Part shown: positions 12,679 to 23,400 of the stretch, piece after piece
How positions within the stretch are numbered: position 1 is the first letter of the stretch
Layout: each line of letters starts with the position of its first letter
Source of the DNA: Lethocerus indicus
Taxonomy: Eukaryota > Arthropoda > Insecta > Hemiptera > Belostomatidae
Length of the DNA: 64,000 nt
NCBI GenBank assembly: GCA_019843655.1
Contig: JACDQD010000001.1
Span: 41,077,230 to 41,141,229 of the forward strand
Reading direction: 5' to 3'
Translations under genes and position numbers: made by a program
Notes under the pieces: generated by a model
Told to the model about the DNA's origin: nothing
Database searches by the model: none
The model's input: the letters and a program-made list of their open reading frames with translations, nothing else

Positions 12679-13769
12679 GTAAAAATTCTAAAATCGCCGT
12701 GAGCCTAGGCTCACCAAAATCAAATTGCGACATTCGCCGATAATTTGTCCGCCACTATAGAACTAATTTCCCTAATGGCGGCAGACCCCCTAGAATGGCA
12801 GAGTTCTGTCCTACAAACAATCAAAAGGAGGCGACACCTCTATGTTACTTACTTCAAACGTAAACCCGGTGATCTGATCGTGCTTCCATTCAACGTTTGC
12901 TGAAAAACATAGAACGCCGAAATCGGCGAAAAAATCTCCGCGGAAGTCTCCTGAACCCGTGTTGGGCGGAGAGGCGTCAACTGATAACCATTTCAGAATA
13001 GTTTTTTCCAAGAACTCGGTGAATAGAAAGAACGATCACAAAGCGAGGGTTTCCGAATTTGAAAAGGCCTTGCCGGGAGAGTGGGGAGACCAGGGGCGGG
13101 AGAGTAGGGGCACGGCTCCGATCACGTGCGAAAGGTTAAGCGGTCATTTGTAAAATGCCAACATTACTTCCGCCCCAAGCTCCGACACAGAAATCAGATG
13201 TCGGCTATTTGGATCGCGCCTTTTCAAACGAACGTATAAGAATCTTATAACGAATGGACGAAGGACTCCGCGGCCCAAACTTCAATTAGCTTAGGACTCT
13301 GACGATGGAACCGGTATGAGTTCTGAAACGTTGGAAGCAGATAACACTCTTGAGGACGCCGGGGGAAGATGGCAAAATCTCTTCCGATCGAGCTCACTCG
13401 TGTGTTCCCCAACACACAAAATCACGGACGGGGGGGGCAGGGAACCCGGTGATCTGATCGCGTTAGTTCTTCCCACAGTGAGTTAGTGATAATCTTATAA
13501 GAATTACCGCGGTTCAAATATGATAATATCAGTGCCTAATGAAACCCTGTAAACAGCTCTAGGGGGACACCAGCTGCAACTCCGACCTAAAGGCCCCGCC
13601 CCACATTAACTTCACCCTAGGTACAGAATAATTACACACCAACGAACAGCACCCTTTACAAGTACTAAATTCCAATGGCAGTAACTCGCCGGTTACCAAC
13701 CCTGGGGAAAGGTCCTTGCCCGGAAGGAGGCGACCACAAGTAGACAACGCATCCAGGTGCCAAAATTTC
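12679..13769. other. Region after the RT fossil
   Basis: No gene is supported. An exact 18-bp string (AACCCGGTGATCTGATCG) occurs at 12863-12880 and again at 13443-13460, 580 bp apart and in the same orientation. Short open frames on both strands show no domain. Confidence 0.4.
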
Positions 13770-13945
13770 GAGGCGATAGGTCGCTTCGCAGAGAAACGAG
13801 GAAAAGTGTCTCTGACGAAGATTCCCGGGGAGAAACCGAAGGCAAGAATGAGTTTGCCATGAAGAAAAATAAATCAGTTCGGAAGTAAAGGTTAAAGAAC
13901 CAGTCACCGGGCAGTATTGAGAGCAAAACTTTCACACATGCAGAC
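13770..13945 (+). repeat. Dispersed repeat family A, copy 2
   Basis: This copy carries AACGAGGAAAAGTG, CGGGGAGAAACCGAAGG, GCAAGAATGA, AGTTCGGAAGTAAAGG, AAAGAACCAGTCACCGG, GCAGTAT and GAGAGCAAAACTTTCAC. It is the best bridge between copies 1 and 3. Copies 1 and 2 share the 5' half better, copies 2 and 3 the 3' half. Left boundary uncertain. Confidence 0.65.
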
Positions 13946-16847
13946 CTGAAGAGAGAGTGAACTAAGAGAATCAAGATTAATGAAATCAAGGTTAATGAGC
14001 GAGCTTAGACGAAAACGTAGGATAGACCAAAAGGAATGTAATGAATAAAAACAATATTCGATTATATATACATAATATTGCGACCCCTATATAGCACAAA
14101 GTAAGTGAAGGCCACAATATTTTTGTAATGGACCAGAGGACACGGAACGATGATTACGCATGACTGAATCGAGAGTTCCGAATTGACTAAACACATGTTC
14201 CATTTACTTTCGATTCTTACAGCTGTTTCTCCCGTACAAGTAACGGCTACTTTTTTATCATTGCTGGGCGTCTAGCCGTAGAGTAAACTCGTAGACACTG
14301 CAAACATTTACAGGTAAACAGGAACGGTTGATATAAATTAAAGCGACCGCGATACGGATTCTCGGCCTTGTAATTGCCGATTTCGGGTATTAACTGGCTA
14401 ATCGATAAATCGAGTAAATCGTTGCGATAATGTCGGGCGTAAAGTGCATTCCCAAGAGATAGGTCGGATATGATAATCAGGTGTTGGTTTCTGGTCATTT
14501 TATCGGATTTTCATCATCGAGCAATTGGACCGGAGACATAATGGTAGGCTGTTTCGCGACCTAAGTGATTAGACCTAGCCTCACTCAATAATGTCGTCCC
14601 GAGCGGTTACCAAACAGGTATCGTAATGGAATTGTTGGGGGATCTTCTAGCGGGTGAACTTATGGCAGGTGCGAACGCATAATCGTCTCCAGACATTTTT
14701 CTTGACAAGTGAAGTTTTTCATAAGGGAGATGACGATGGAGTAAGAGAAATACCGGTTTCTATCAAGGATGTTGGTACTTCTGGAACAGTTTAGAGATCA
14801 GTATTCAAAATTCTGGTTCCGAGTGTCGAGAATCGTATTAAAGTTTAGGCCATCTGGCTTAACTATCGTGCGTTCGCATAGTGAGACGGAAAATTAAATA
14901 AATAAGTAACAAAGGGAGGCGGAAGTTGATGGAGGACAATCTGTGGAAGCGGTGACTGGGGAAAAATGGGCGCTCTCTCGATGTCTCGATCGGCCGGCAC
15001 CGCCTTTCACCCGGGCGAGCACTTCAAACTAAAGTAATTACGACTTTCACAAGTTGACGGTAAAACGGCGATGAAAATTTCACAACGCACCGGAAAACCG
15101 GCCGGTGTGATTCACGCCGCTGTCCTACGTCACGGGTTTTTTTGTTTTATTTTTAGTGCGCCCGTCGCCATGGGCAACGCCGCAATAAAAACCAAGCCCA
15201 CCTTTCGCGAGGGAATAAAGCTTGTTGAAAACTACACCGATGATTATAGGGGCCAACGTAAAAATGATTTATGGCCAACCGAAATAACCTGAGAATAAGT
15301 CAAAGTTGTGAATCCCGAAGAACTCATGGACCGGCAATAGCAGATTTTCTTTTGATGAGATCGCTTGTTTGAAGAAATTGTTACATTCTCTCGAATTTTC
15401 GAAAACTCCGAAAATTTAATTATTTAAACAACAACACCGTCTGTGTTTTCGCTCCGTTTATTTTTTTAGACCGATTTTTGCAATTCCGTTATTACTGTCC
15501 AGACTAAATCTCCTCCAACATTTCTGGGTATCTTTATGTTTCGAGTTTTAATCCCCTAATTAAGTAATCCTTAATAAGCGTCGAGATTTCCAATTGCGCT
15601 GATGCTTGGGGGAATGAAATCCAATAAACGCAGGTCTCAAAAGTAATCAAATACGTTTGGCTCTTCGCCGTTGGCAATAAATTCACGCTTTAGCTCAGGC
15701 CAATCTAAAACGGAGCCTCATTACCGCCGTTCCTTATTCACGTTGTGTCAGATCATCGGGTAAAAATAGCAACAAAAATAGGGATTATCGCGTTATTATT
15801 GGCCCGTACGTTCAACTACCACAAAACGTTCTCAAAGCGAACAGCATTAACATATCCGGCCGGCGTTTCAATAATGTTCGATACCGGGTATTGGGAAACC
15901 CTCGTGTTATGGTGACGTGCCGGCAGATGGGTGCCAGCAGGGCCACGAAGCCCCGGGCTTTCTTTCCTGTCCAAGGATACCGTTCGTGCTTAAAGAATCC
16001 TACGAAATTACCGCTACGAAATCTAGCGGGCCGAGAACGAGGCCAGTATATGGAGCAATGGTCGGTAAACCAGAGATGTCTCAATTTTCAATTTTATGTG
16101 AGTCCGTCGATCAAACGGGTAGTCAAGTCGCTATTGAATCTTTCGTTTAAACGGTAATCGGATGACGTGGAATACAACTTTAATGGCGGGCGGGGGATCG
16201 GGCACAACGCGGCTGACGGGAAACCTTTCATACGTGCTCACCAGAAGAGGGGATGAGCTAAAAAGAAAAAACTGTCCAATCGACTAACAAAACTAGATTC
16301 ATTTGCCGGCCGATCAGTTTCGGCTCGCTTTCGCGCATTACTTTTTTCCGCGACGCGATAAACATTCGGCAATAAAAAGCGAGGCGGTACAGCCCGGTCC
16401 GGGTGGGGCTGGGAGTGGTGGGCCCATCGCTCCCGGCGTATACCCCTAACTAATTACCTTATACAGTCGGCATAAATATAAATTCAGTGGAAACTGCTGG
16501 CGGGGCCGGCGGCGGACGGTGGAATTCGGGCGGGAATGCGGGGGGGGGACGCCCCATAAATACTATGCGGAGCCCCCCGGAATTCGTGGTGAATCAAAAC
16601 AATTGTGTTTAGTCTATCCCCGGGGTGCCGGGACCACCGCCCCCTCTTCCACTAGACCCCCGCCCCCACCACGATATTTTAGTTCGATATCCGGGCTCGC
16701 GACAATAGACCGCTCGGTTAATTCCAAAACGCTCCGTATTTATATTCTACCCCCACCCCCCACGGTCTATATAAATTGCTGTTTAATTACGGTCGACGGG
16801 AACTAAAGTATAAAAAAGAAGTTCATCAATTAAACCCTGGAGGGCCC
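13946..16847. other. Gene-free region
   Basis: No gene was recognised. A segment at about 16140-16200 (GTAATCGG, then GGAATACAACTTTA) resembles 10830-10862, hinting at another low-copy repeat. GC rises at 16380-16660 with several G and C runs, which explains the overlapping open frames there. Confidence 0.4.
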
Positions 16848-17468
16848 AGAAAACTGAACTAATATTGCAGGTATTTATTGGGCGTCTGTGATGGTTTTGA
16901 AATATTCCTACCCTTAAATCCCCGTATCCTGAAATTTTCTGTGCTACCTTGTCTTAAGTTGGACATTCAATCGGCCGGTTTAGTGCATACTAGAGAAAAG
17001 GAGTTAAAATCAAACAAAATTATAACTAATTATAAGAGCTTCAGATAATTCGCGAAACTATCGAAGGATTAATTAATTCCACATAGTAAACGTTTAATAT
17101 TTCACTGGTAAGAAATGTGCATTAACATAGATTATTAATTTGAATAAACGTTAAACTTTATCTCAGTAAAACATTGAAATTTAGCAGAAAGCGATAGAGT
17201 GCTTAAGCTGAAATGAATTTTTACACATTTCCGGATGTATTATGACATAGTTCAATATTTAGTGATTTCAGGTATTCAGATTCGAGTCGCGTACCCTAAC
17301 GCGTACGCGGACCTAACGAAAACCCAAGGGGTTGAGTATTTTCGATTCAATTTTCGTCCTTCGGCGTCCTGCCCTTGAGAAAAACCCGGCACCTCCGATA
17401 GCGTGGAAAATAATGCAAAAAAGAAATCACTAGGTTCAACCGCTGAGCGCTCAGAGAGAAACAAATAG
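16848..17468 (+). repeat. 621-bp tandem unit, first copy
   Basis: It begins near a GAACTAATATTGCAGGTATTT segment at 16861, followed by GTCTGTGATGGTTT and CCCTTAAATCCCC. All three recur 621 bp later from 17482. The internal part (ATTATAACTAATTATAA near 17020, ATGTATTATGACA at 17235, CACCTCCGATAGCGT near 17390) matches 18553-18950. The unit is therefore a whole repeat whose second copy starts immediately downstream. No coding region is evident. Confidence 0.7.
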
Positions 17469-17632
17469 AGAGAACAAAACCAATATTGCAGGTATTTCTG
17501 GGGGGGTGGATGTCTGTGATGGTTTCGAATATTCCAACCCTTAAATCCCCGGGTCCTAAACTTTTCTGTCCAATTTTATCTTAACCTAAGCCTTCAATCC
17601 GCCGCAATATTACCTAAGCACTACTCTCAATG
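17469..17632 (+). repeat. 621-bp tandem unit, second copy, 5' part
   Basis: It matches 16848-17000 over about 140-160 bp, including AATATTGCAGGTATTT, GTCTGTGATGGTTT and CCCTTAAATCCCC, with similarity fading near 17630. The rest of this copy resumes around 18530. Alternatively the two 5' parts could be short direct terminal repeats of one element, but the matching internal segment further on favours an interrupted tandem duplication. Confidence 0.65.
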
Positions 17633-18525
17633 TCAGTTAATTAGTGACCACTCAGGGTATAGACAATGATGATATAAACTTAGTTATTCCCAAAGTGGGC
17701 AATAAGTCGCCCTTTTGTTGGTGGCCTTACAGGGGGAACAGGGACGAATTCATTAAAAAAAAATGTAATTTTTATTTATTTCTAGAAAGTAGTTTTCATC
17801 ATTCAATCAGTCAAGTCATCAGTCAATTGCATTATTAGTCGATAAAGTGAGAGAATTTTCCCGGTGGGGAGGAGCGCTGGAGAAAAATATCTTCGAAAAG
17901 AAGGCAGTGAACCAAATAAGTTTGGGAAACTCTATTGTAACCCCTCGCGAACAAATTCTTTAAAATACTGCAAACAGAATTAGCGACAATGAGGAAAAGT
18001 CGAAACAAGCAAATGTGGTGGGGGATAAGAAAGCGACCGATGATAAAAAAGTTTCAGCGTAATTCAATAACGTAATTTTTTTTACATGAGGGTTATGAAG
18101 TTTCTCAAGCCTGAAGTGCCATTAAAGCACTTATTTTGGAGAATCAGCAACACGTTCTGGAAGAACGGGACCAAGTTAAGGCGGTACAGATACGTTTCTT
18201 TATAAACAACTTTTTAACTTTTAAAGGCGGTCGCCCGCTGAAATTATAGTCACTTTAACTTAGGGTTTAATATCGAGTGTTAAAAAAAAATTCCCAGCTC
18301 CATTAAGTGGGGAAATTAGATTATAAAATAATGACGTCGTAATTTCCACATCGTGAGAACAAATATCGCCACTGGATAGTCTCATCTCGCCTAGATCGGT
18401 TTGGACTTTTCCCCACCGTCGTTAGTAGTCCGGTCGGTATCGTTAGCCGCGATGATGTAATACGTGAGCCGGTTACTGATGGAGCGGCGGGATATGCGAA
18501 AAAGGATCATTCAAACACTGCTACT
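17633..18525. mobile_element. Likely insertion (about 0.9 kb) splitting the second tandem copy
   Basis: The sequence has no counterpart in the first tandem unit. It lies where homology stops (near 17630) and resumes (near 18530), so it is probably a later insertion. Near the left it has TTATTCCCAAAGTGGGC, a string that resembles the ends of some animal cut-and-paste elements; I cannot assign a family. The flanks carry roughly similar CACTACTCTCAATGT and CACTGCTACTCCCAATTT strings that might be a decayed target-site duplication. No transposase coding was found. Confidence 0.45.
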
Positions 18526-18960
18526 CCCAATTTAGAAAGGAGATAATACTTCAAAATTATAACTTAGTTATACAATTATAACGAATTATAAATGCGGCAG
18601 ATAATTCCTGTCGCAGCTTTAACAAAAATTGCACTTTAGCGAGTAGACTTTTTCTCAATTAAATTTAGCTAACAGAAAGCGATGGAGTAGGAAAACAGAG
18701 AATTGAATTACAACACATTTCCGAAATGTATTATGACAAAATTTTTCTGCCAATGAAGAACGATTATTCTATTTCCCCGGTGTTTTCCAGAGATTCTGAT
18801 CTGCGTCATCCCCTGTCGTACGCAGACCTACCGGAGAACACCGGTGTTGGATATTTCCAATTAATTTTTACAGATTCGTCCTTCTGTGCCCCTCCACTCG
18901 AGAAAAATACAGCGCCTCCGATAACGTTGAAAAATATTGCACAACCGGCAACTACTCACT
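18526..18960 (+). repeat. 621-bp tandem unit, second copy, 3' part
   Basis: It aligns with 16995-17430: AAAATTATAAC at 18553, an AGAAAGCGAT.GAGT block, ACACATTTCCG, ATGTATTATGACA at 18726, TACGC.GACCTA, and CGCCTCCGATAACGT near 18910. The offset from the first unit changes from about 1537 to 1491 bp, so there are internal indels. An open frame (18726-19028) across this segment has no support because the first unit lacks it. Confidence 0.65.
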
Positions 18961-19342
18961 ATTCATTTATTCAAACGCCAAATTTGATTGCAGCAATTAA
19001 AATTTCAGGGTACAATTCGCAATTTTAAGCTGAAAAACAGTCCACGTTGACACTGACTATGTCCAAAAAAATTAACGAGTTTTGAAACACCAATTTTGAC
19101 ATCGTAAGCCATTGTACTGAGAATGGCGGCGACAGATATCATAAGTATACAAAGCGCATGAACGATCTTGTTGATTCAATTATCTACAATATACTCGCAA
19201 GGACGTTTTTTTCTTCTATTTGTCCCTATTCTCAATTGTAGACTCGTGACCTCACAATTTATTTATACAGTCGCGAACCAAGATTTTAATAAAAAAAAGG
19301 CGGTCAAAGTTTCGGCCTTTTGGCCACCGTCAGTGGGCCAAA

Positions 19343-19372
19343 TATAAATCGGTCTTCAAAGACCGATTTATA
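19343..19372. repeat. Perfect 14-bp-stem inverted repeat
   Basis: TATAAATCGGTCTT at 19343-19356 and its exact reverse complement at 19359-19372 are separated by 2 nt. The RNA or DNA strand could fold as a tight hairpin. It sits just after a GGCC-TTTT-GGCC motif. No promoter or terminator role can be inferred. Confidence 0.8.
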
Positions 19373-19544
19373 AACTTTACGTTTATATTTCCTTTTCCTA
19401 GGTATTTATAACAGTAGAGCCTTAAACCCGAGTTGGTTTGAGGTGAGAACCTGACCCACGCCTCCCTCCCTTACCATACGATTGTTTCGCCTACTTCTAA
19501 TCCAATTGGCGGGCAGATATTTTCCCCGGTGGTCCACAATCTTC

Positions 19545-19725
19545 GGACAAGCGGCGGGGAGTTCTGCTCGGAAAAGGACGAAAAATATTTTTAATTGAGA
19601 TTCGCGAGGCGGAAACAAACAGGGAGTGCAAGAGTCCGATGACTTCAATAAAGTTCGGTACTTAATTTCAAGAACCAGTCGCCGGAAGGCAGTATCGAGG
19701 GGGGAACTTTCACGAATGCCAATCG
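19545..19725 (+). repeat. Dispersed repeat family A, copy 3
   Basis: It shares AGTTCGGTACTTAATTTCAAG, GAACCAGTCGCCGG, GGCAGTAT and GAACTTTCACGAATGC with copy 2, and a looser upstream match around GGAAACAAACAGGGAGTGCAAG. A 145-codon open frame on the minus strand (19406-19843) runs through this repeat, but reading frames are not conserved between copies, so it is not called a gene. Confidence 0.55.
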
Positions 19726-19859
19726 GACGGACGCATAAACTAAATAAAAAAACTGTCGTTATCTCGATCACCCGTCTGTATCTGTCAGTACGGTAGTGAG
19801 TCACTCTGCCACATGGGATACTTGAGGGGCATCCCGCCTGCACGGTTACTTCACTTGTA

Positions 19860-20400
19860 TTGTGGAGGTTTATTTTGTTCTCTCCATGTTTTGATGATTG
19901 GGAATACCATTGTGTTTTTAGATCGACTGGGATTTCGTTAAGCGGTTTTTACCTTTTTTGGTTTATCGGGTCATTGTAGACAAAAAATTCCTTTCGTCGA
20001 CTGTATTGACGGGGTGAATATGGAGTCACTTTGCGTGTTTATATACCCTTTCTTTGTTTGTTCGCTAGACTATGTCCACTTCTTTCCCTCTTCTATCCCG
20101 GTGTACTAGTTTTAGTGAGCTGTTTGTTTTTTGTTTCGTGCTAGGATAATACGATTTGAAGTTTGACTGGGTATTATATTTTATGGACGTTATGAGCTCA
20201 TTAAACTTGTCCGCTACAGATATTCACAAAAAATCTATAACCTGTCTTTGTACCCTATTTAATTTGAATTTAATGAGATCCTTGTTTTGCAAATCTTCAT
20301 CATGGTCTATTTGTTACTAGTGACACTTTAGCATCAATGTCGCTCAATGTATTGTACAGTTTCCTTTAAAAAAGGAGCGAAGAGAAAAAGTGTAGATAGC
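19860..20400. other. T-rich (A-rich on minus) block, origin unknown
   Basis: The plus strand is unusually T-rich and has fewer CpGs than its neighbours. One minus-strand frame from 20313 to 20029 has only two stops, at 20226-20224 and 20067-20065, and reads lysine- and asparagine-rich. A-rich sense strands are typical of LINE coding DNA, but I recognise no reverse transcriptase, endonuclease or other motif. Confidence 0.25.
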
Positions 20401-23400
20401 CGGGAAGGGGGTTGAATTGATTTAAATGAGTGGCCGCAGTTTGAATGGGCCCTCGATCCCCTAAATCAGTTTAATACCCCCGGGCCTTAACCGCAGAGCT
20501 CGCACGAGCGCTACGCAACGGCTCTGTTGACATTTTAAACCGGGACACCGGTTATTAGCGGTGCTCTCAAAGCACTAGGGGTCAACCCCCTAATTCCGAA
20601 ATCAGATATCGCCCAATAAGGGCCCGATCGGCACTACAGAGCCGGACGCGCTCCAGGACAACATCGGGAGGTGACATCTTCCCAGAATTCATTTTTTTGT
20701 CCGATCGTATGCGCATTAATCGGTCGCACGGCTTCGGAATATAATCCCGAGATTTCCTTTTTCTTCCGCCAGATAAGCGGCAGATAACGAGCACAGGTGC
20801 CTCGGTATTGAGGCATTACCGTCGTTAAAGCCTCGGACAAAAGTAGACTAACATATAATGCCGATAAACGCTTTAACAATGCGGCGAAAGTGCCGACAGT
20901 ATGCCCGGACAGTCAAACTTGACAGACAACTTTTTTTGCACTCAAAGCTATTTATTAATTTCGTTAGTTTATCGAAATTATTATTGTAAAATTATTAGGT
21001 TATCGCGCAGTTTCATTTTTCGGTTCACCTCGACCGTTTTAAAGGGTTATTCGCATTTTATCGTCGCCTTAAAATTAGGCTGGGACGAATGAAAGGCATT
21101 AGGCAAAAAACGGATTATAATCGGTCGGTATGCCAAGTGGAGTATACAAAACTAACGAGTAACATGACAAGGTGTTTTGAAACATTTTCCCCTCTATAAG
21201 AAAAAGGAAGGAGGGGGATCGGTAGGTGTCGCAATAAGTAAATATAGACGAGCGTTCTAGAGTTTATGAGCTCGTTGTCGAAATTTATAACCGAGGAAAA
21301 ATTCGGTGGGTTGTAAGGCGCCGAAACAAAAGTGGTGAGAAGCTCTTAATCAATAGGGTACAAGAGGATCGAATCCCGGCAGCGGTTCGAATGTAACAAA
21401 TTAACTCGGAGAAAGACCGGGCAAATATAAATACGGGAAAAGTATTCCTAATGGCGCCTAACCGTGGGGGGGGGGTTATGTCAACCTAAAGTGCACACGT
21501 AAGCGTTCCGGGCCCCGACGCCTGGGACAAGACCGGTTTGGAATTTTCGCGGTCGTTAGGACGCCGGAGCAGTAAAACCTAAACGTGCCTCGGGCCCGGT
21601 TCAGCGTTAGCACTGTCCGCACACTCGAAAGGTCGTAAAAGACCGAGAGATCACTCCGGTCAAAGACCAAACAAAAGTCAAGCCGGTCTATAAGCACCAT
21701 CGGCCGCAAGGGTTTTACCACTTAGTTAATTTCAGGTATAGGTTCAGGGACCCCCGGAGGGGCCGGAATAGCGTCCGTCCGTAGGACCGCCTAGTTGGCG
21801 TCTTTTGGATTCGGAAAAATTAAATCTCGCTTTCTCCGGCCCTGGGTCGGAATTCAAGACGGTCCCATTTCGGTTTCGTCGCTATCGTCGGTGACACTTA
21901 TTTTTTTGTTCTATTTGGAGGCACGAACGAACTTAACGATTTCACGAAGGATTATGGATTGCGATGTTGGATGTTGCATGATTACAGAAAAATAAAAATT
22001 TTCGTCCTGGATGCCCAGATGATTTTATGACCGTCTGTTCGTGGTGATCATAAAATATAATACTTGTCCAGGAAAATAGACGAATTAAAACGAATTTTCC
22101 GTCATTATGTATTATCGAGGGATAGTAAGAAACTTGGTTTTGCAGATGTGCTAAGCGAAGCAGATCGATATATTTGCCGATCGTTGGGATGAACGATTAA
22201 AATAGCCCCATCGTCCTATTATTAGGACTTTACGGGGGTCGGTTCAAGTGCAGACAAATCTATGGCCTATCGGTGGCGATTTGAAACATACCGGGGAGCG
22301 ATAAGGATGGTCCGATGGGCTTCTGATGGGTAACTATGTTGTCAAAAAGTTACAATCGGAGCTCCAGAATCTATGAATTGTACAATAAAAAAATTAGCAA
22401 ACCAAAGTTGACTAAAAACCTCTTCTGCTTGAGTGACCGGAGTCATATACCTCACTTTCTGCCTTTTGCAGGTTTAATATAAATCGAAAAATATGAAAAC
22501 TCCAATAAAAGGGACGGGGGTCAGAAAAAATCGTATTTCATCGTTGATAAAAGCCGGAATTAAAACCGGACGCGTCGATTTCGAGTCGAGAGAGCAACTT
22601 TCTACCGTTTGACAGCCATCGGCGGAGCTTTGTTCCAATAACGATGCCGTCTTCAAACTCCCAATTCAGAAACGGTTCGGACATCCAGTTTAATAAACAA
22701 CGGTTTCGAACCGGGCGCTACTGTCAATATAAACCGTTCTCAAACGGGTATTAAATTGATGAGGTAATCGAGCCGGGGCCCTGTCACTAGCAATCCCGCT
22801 CAGTGGGAGACAATGAAAATCGTACCTAAAGAAAACCCCGTATCGGAAAATTAAATAACACACAACGGCACTGCATTATAATTACTTAAATCCTTCACCG
22901 CCGCTAAGTGTTGAACCAAATTAATGGCAATTATCAATACGGTTTAAAAAATTCCGTTTCAATATTATTTTTGAGAATGAAATACAACGTAATACGCATA
23001 CGAATCCGAATACGTATTATGCGTATTCGGTTTCATAATAGGCTTTTCGTCTGATAATTAACATCCTGTTTGGAGTACATAACAGCTCATGGTTGCTTGC
23101 GCCCTAAATAAATATAAATAACGAAAACGAATGTCTGTCAACATGAAGGAACGGTGTGGTGTGGTGCTTCCCGGATGTCAATTTCTCAATACCGAGCGAC
23201 CACTGGAGTTCAGACCCTCCGTTATCACCAGAGGAAAGCGATATTTCCCGTTATACACGAAAGAAATACAGTGGCGAATGTGCCATTGCACGTCGGCCGC
23301 CGACGAAGAACCGTATCAGCACAGCTGCTTACATGCTTGGAAACGAGCGGGCGGAGAAGTAAGACCGCACGAGCGACTAAATTCGAACCTTTCAGTAGAC

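Noticed and set aside
19406..19843. 145-codon open frame on the minus strand
   Set aside because: It runs through a copy of dispersed repeat A whose other copies do not keep the frame.
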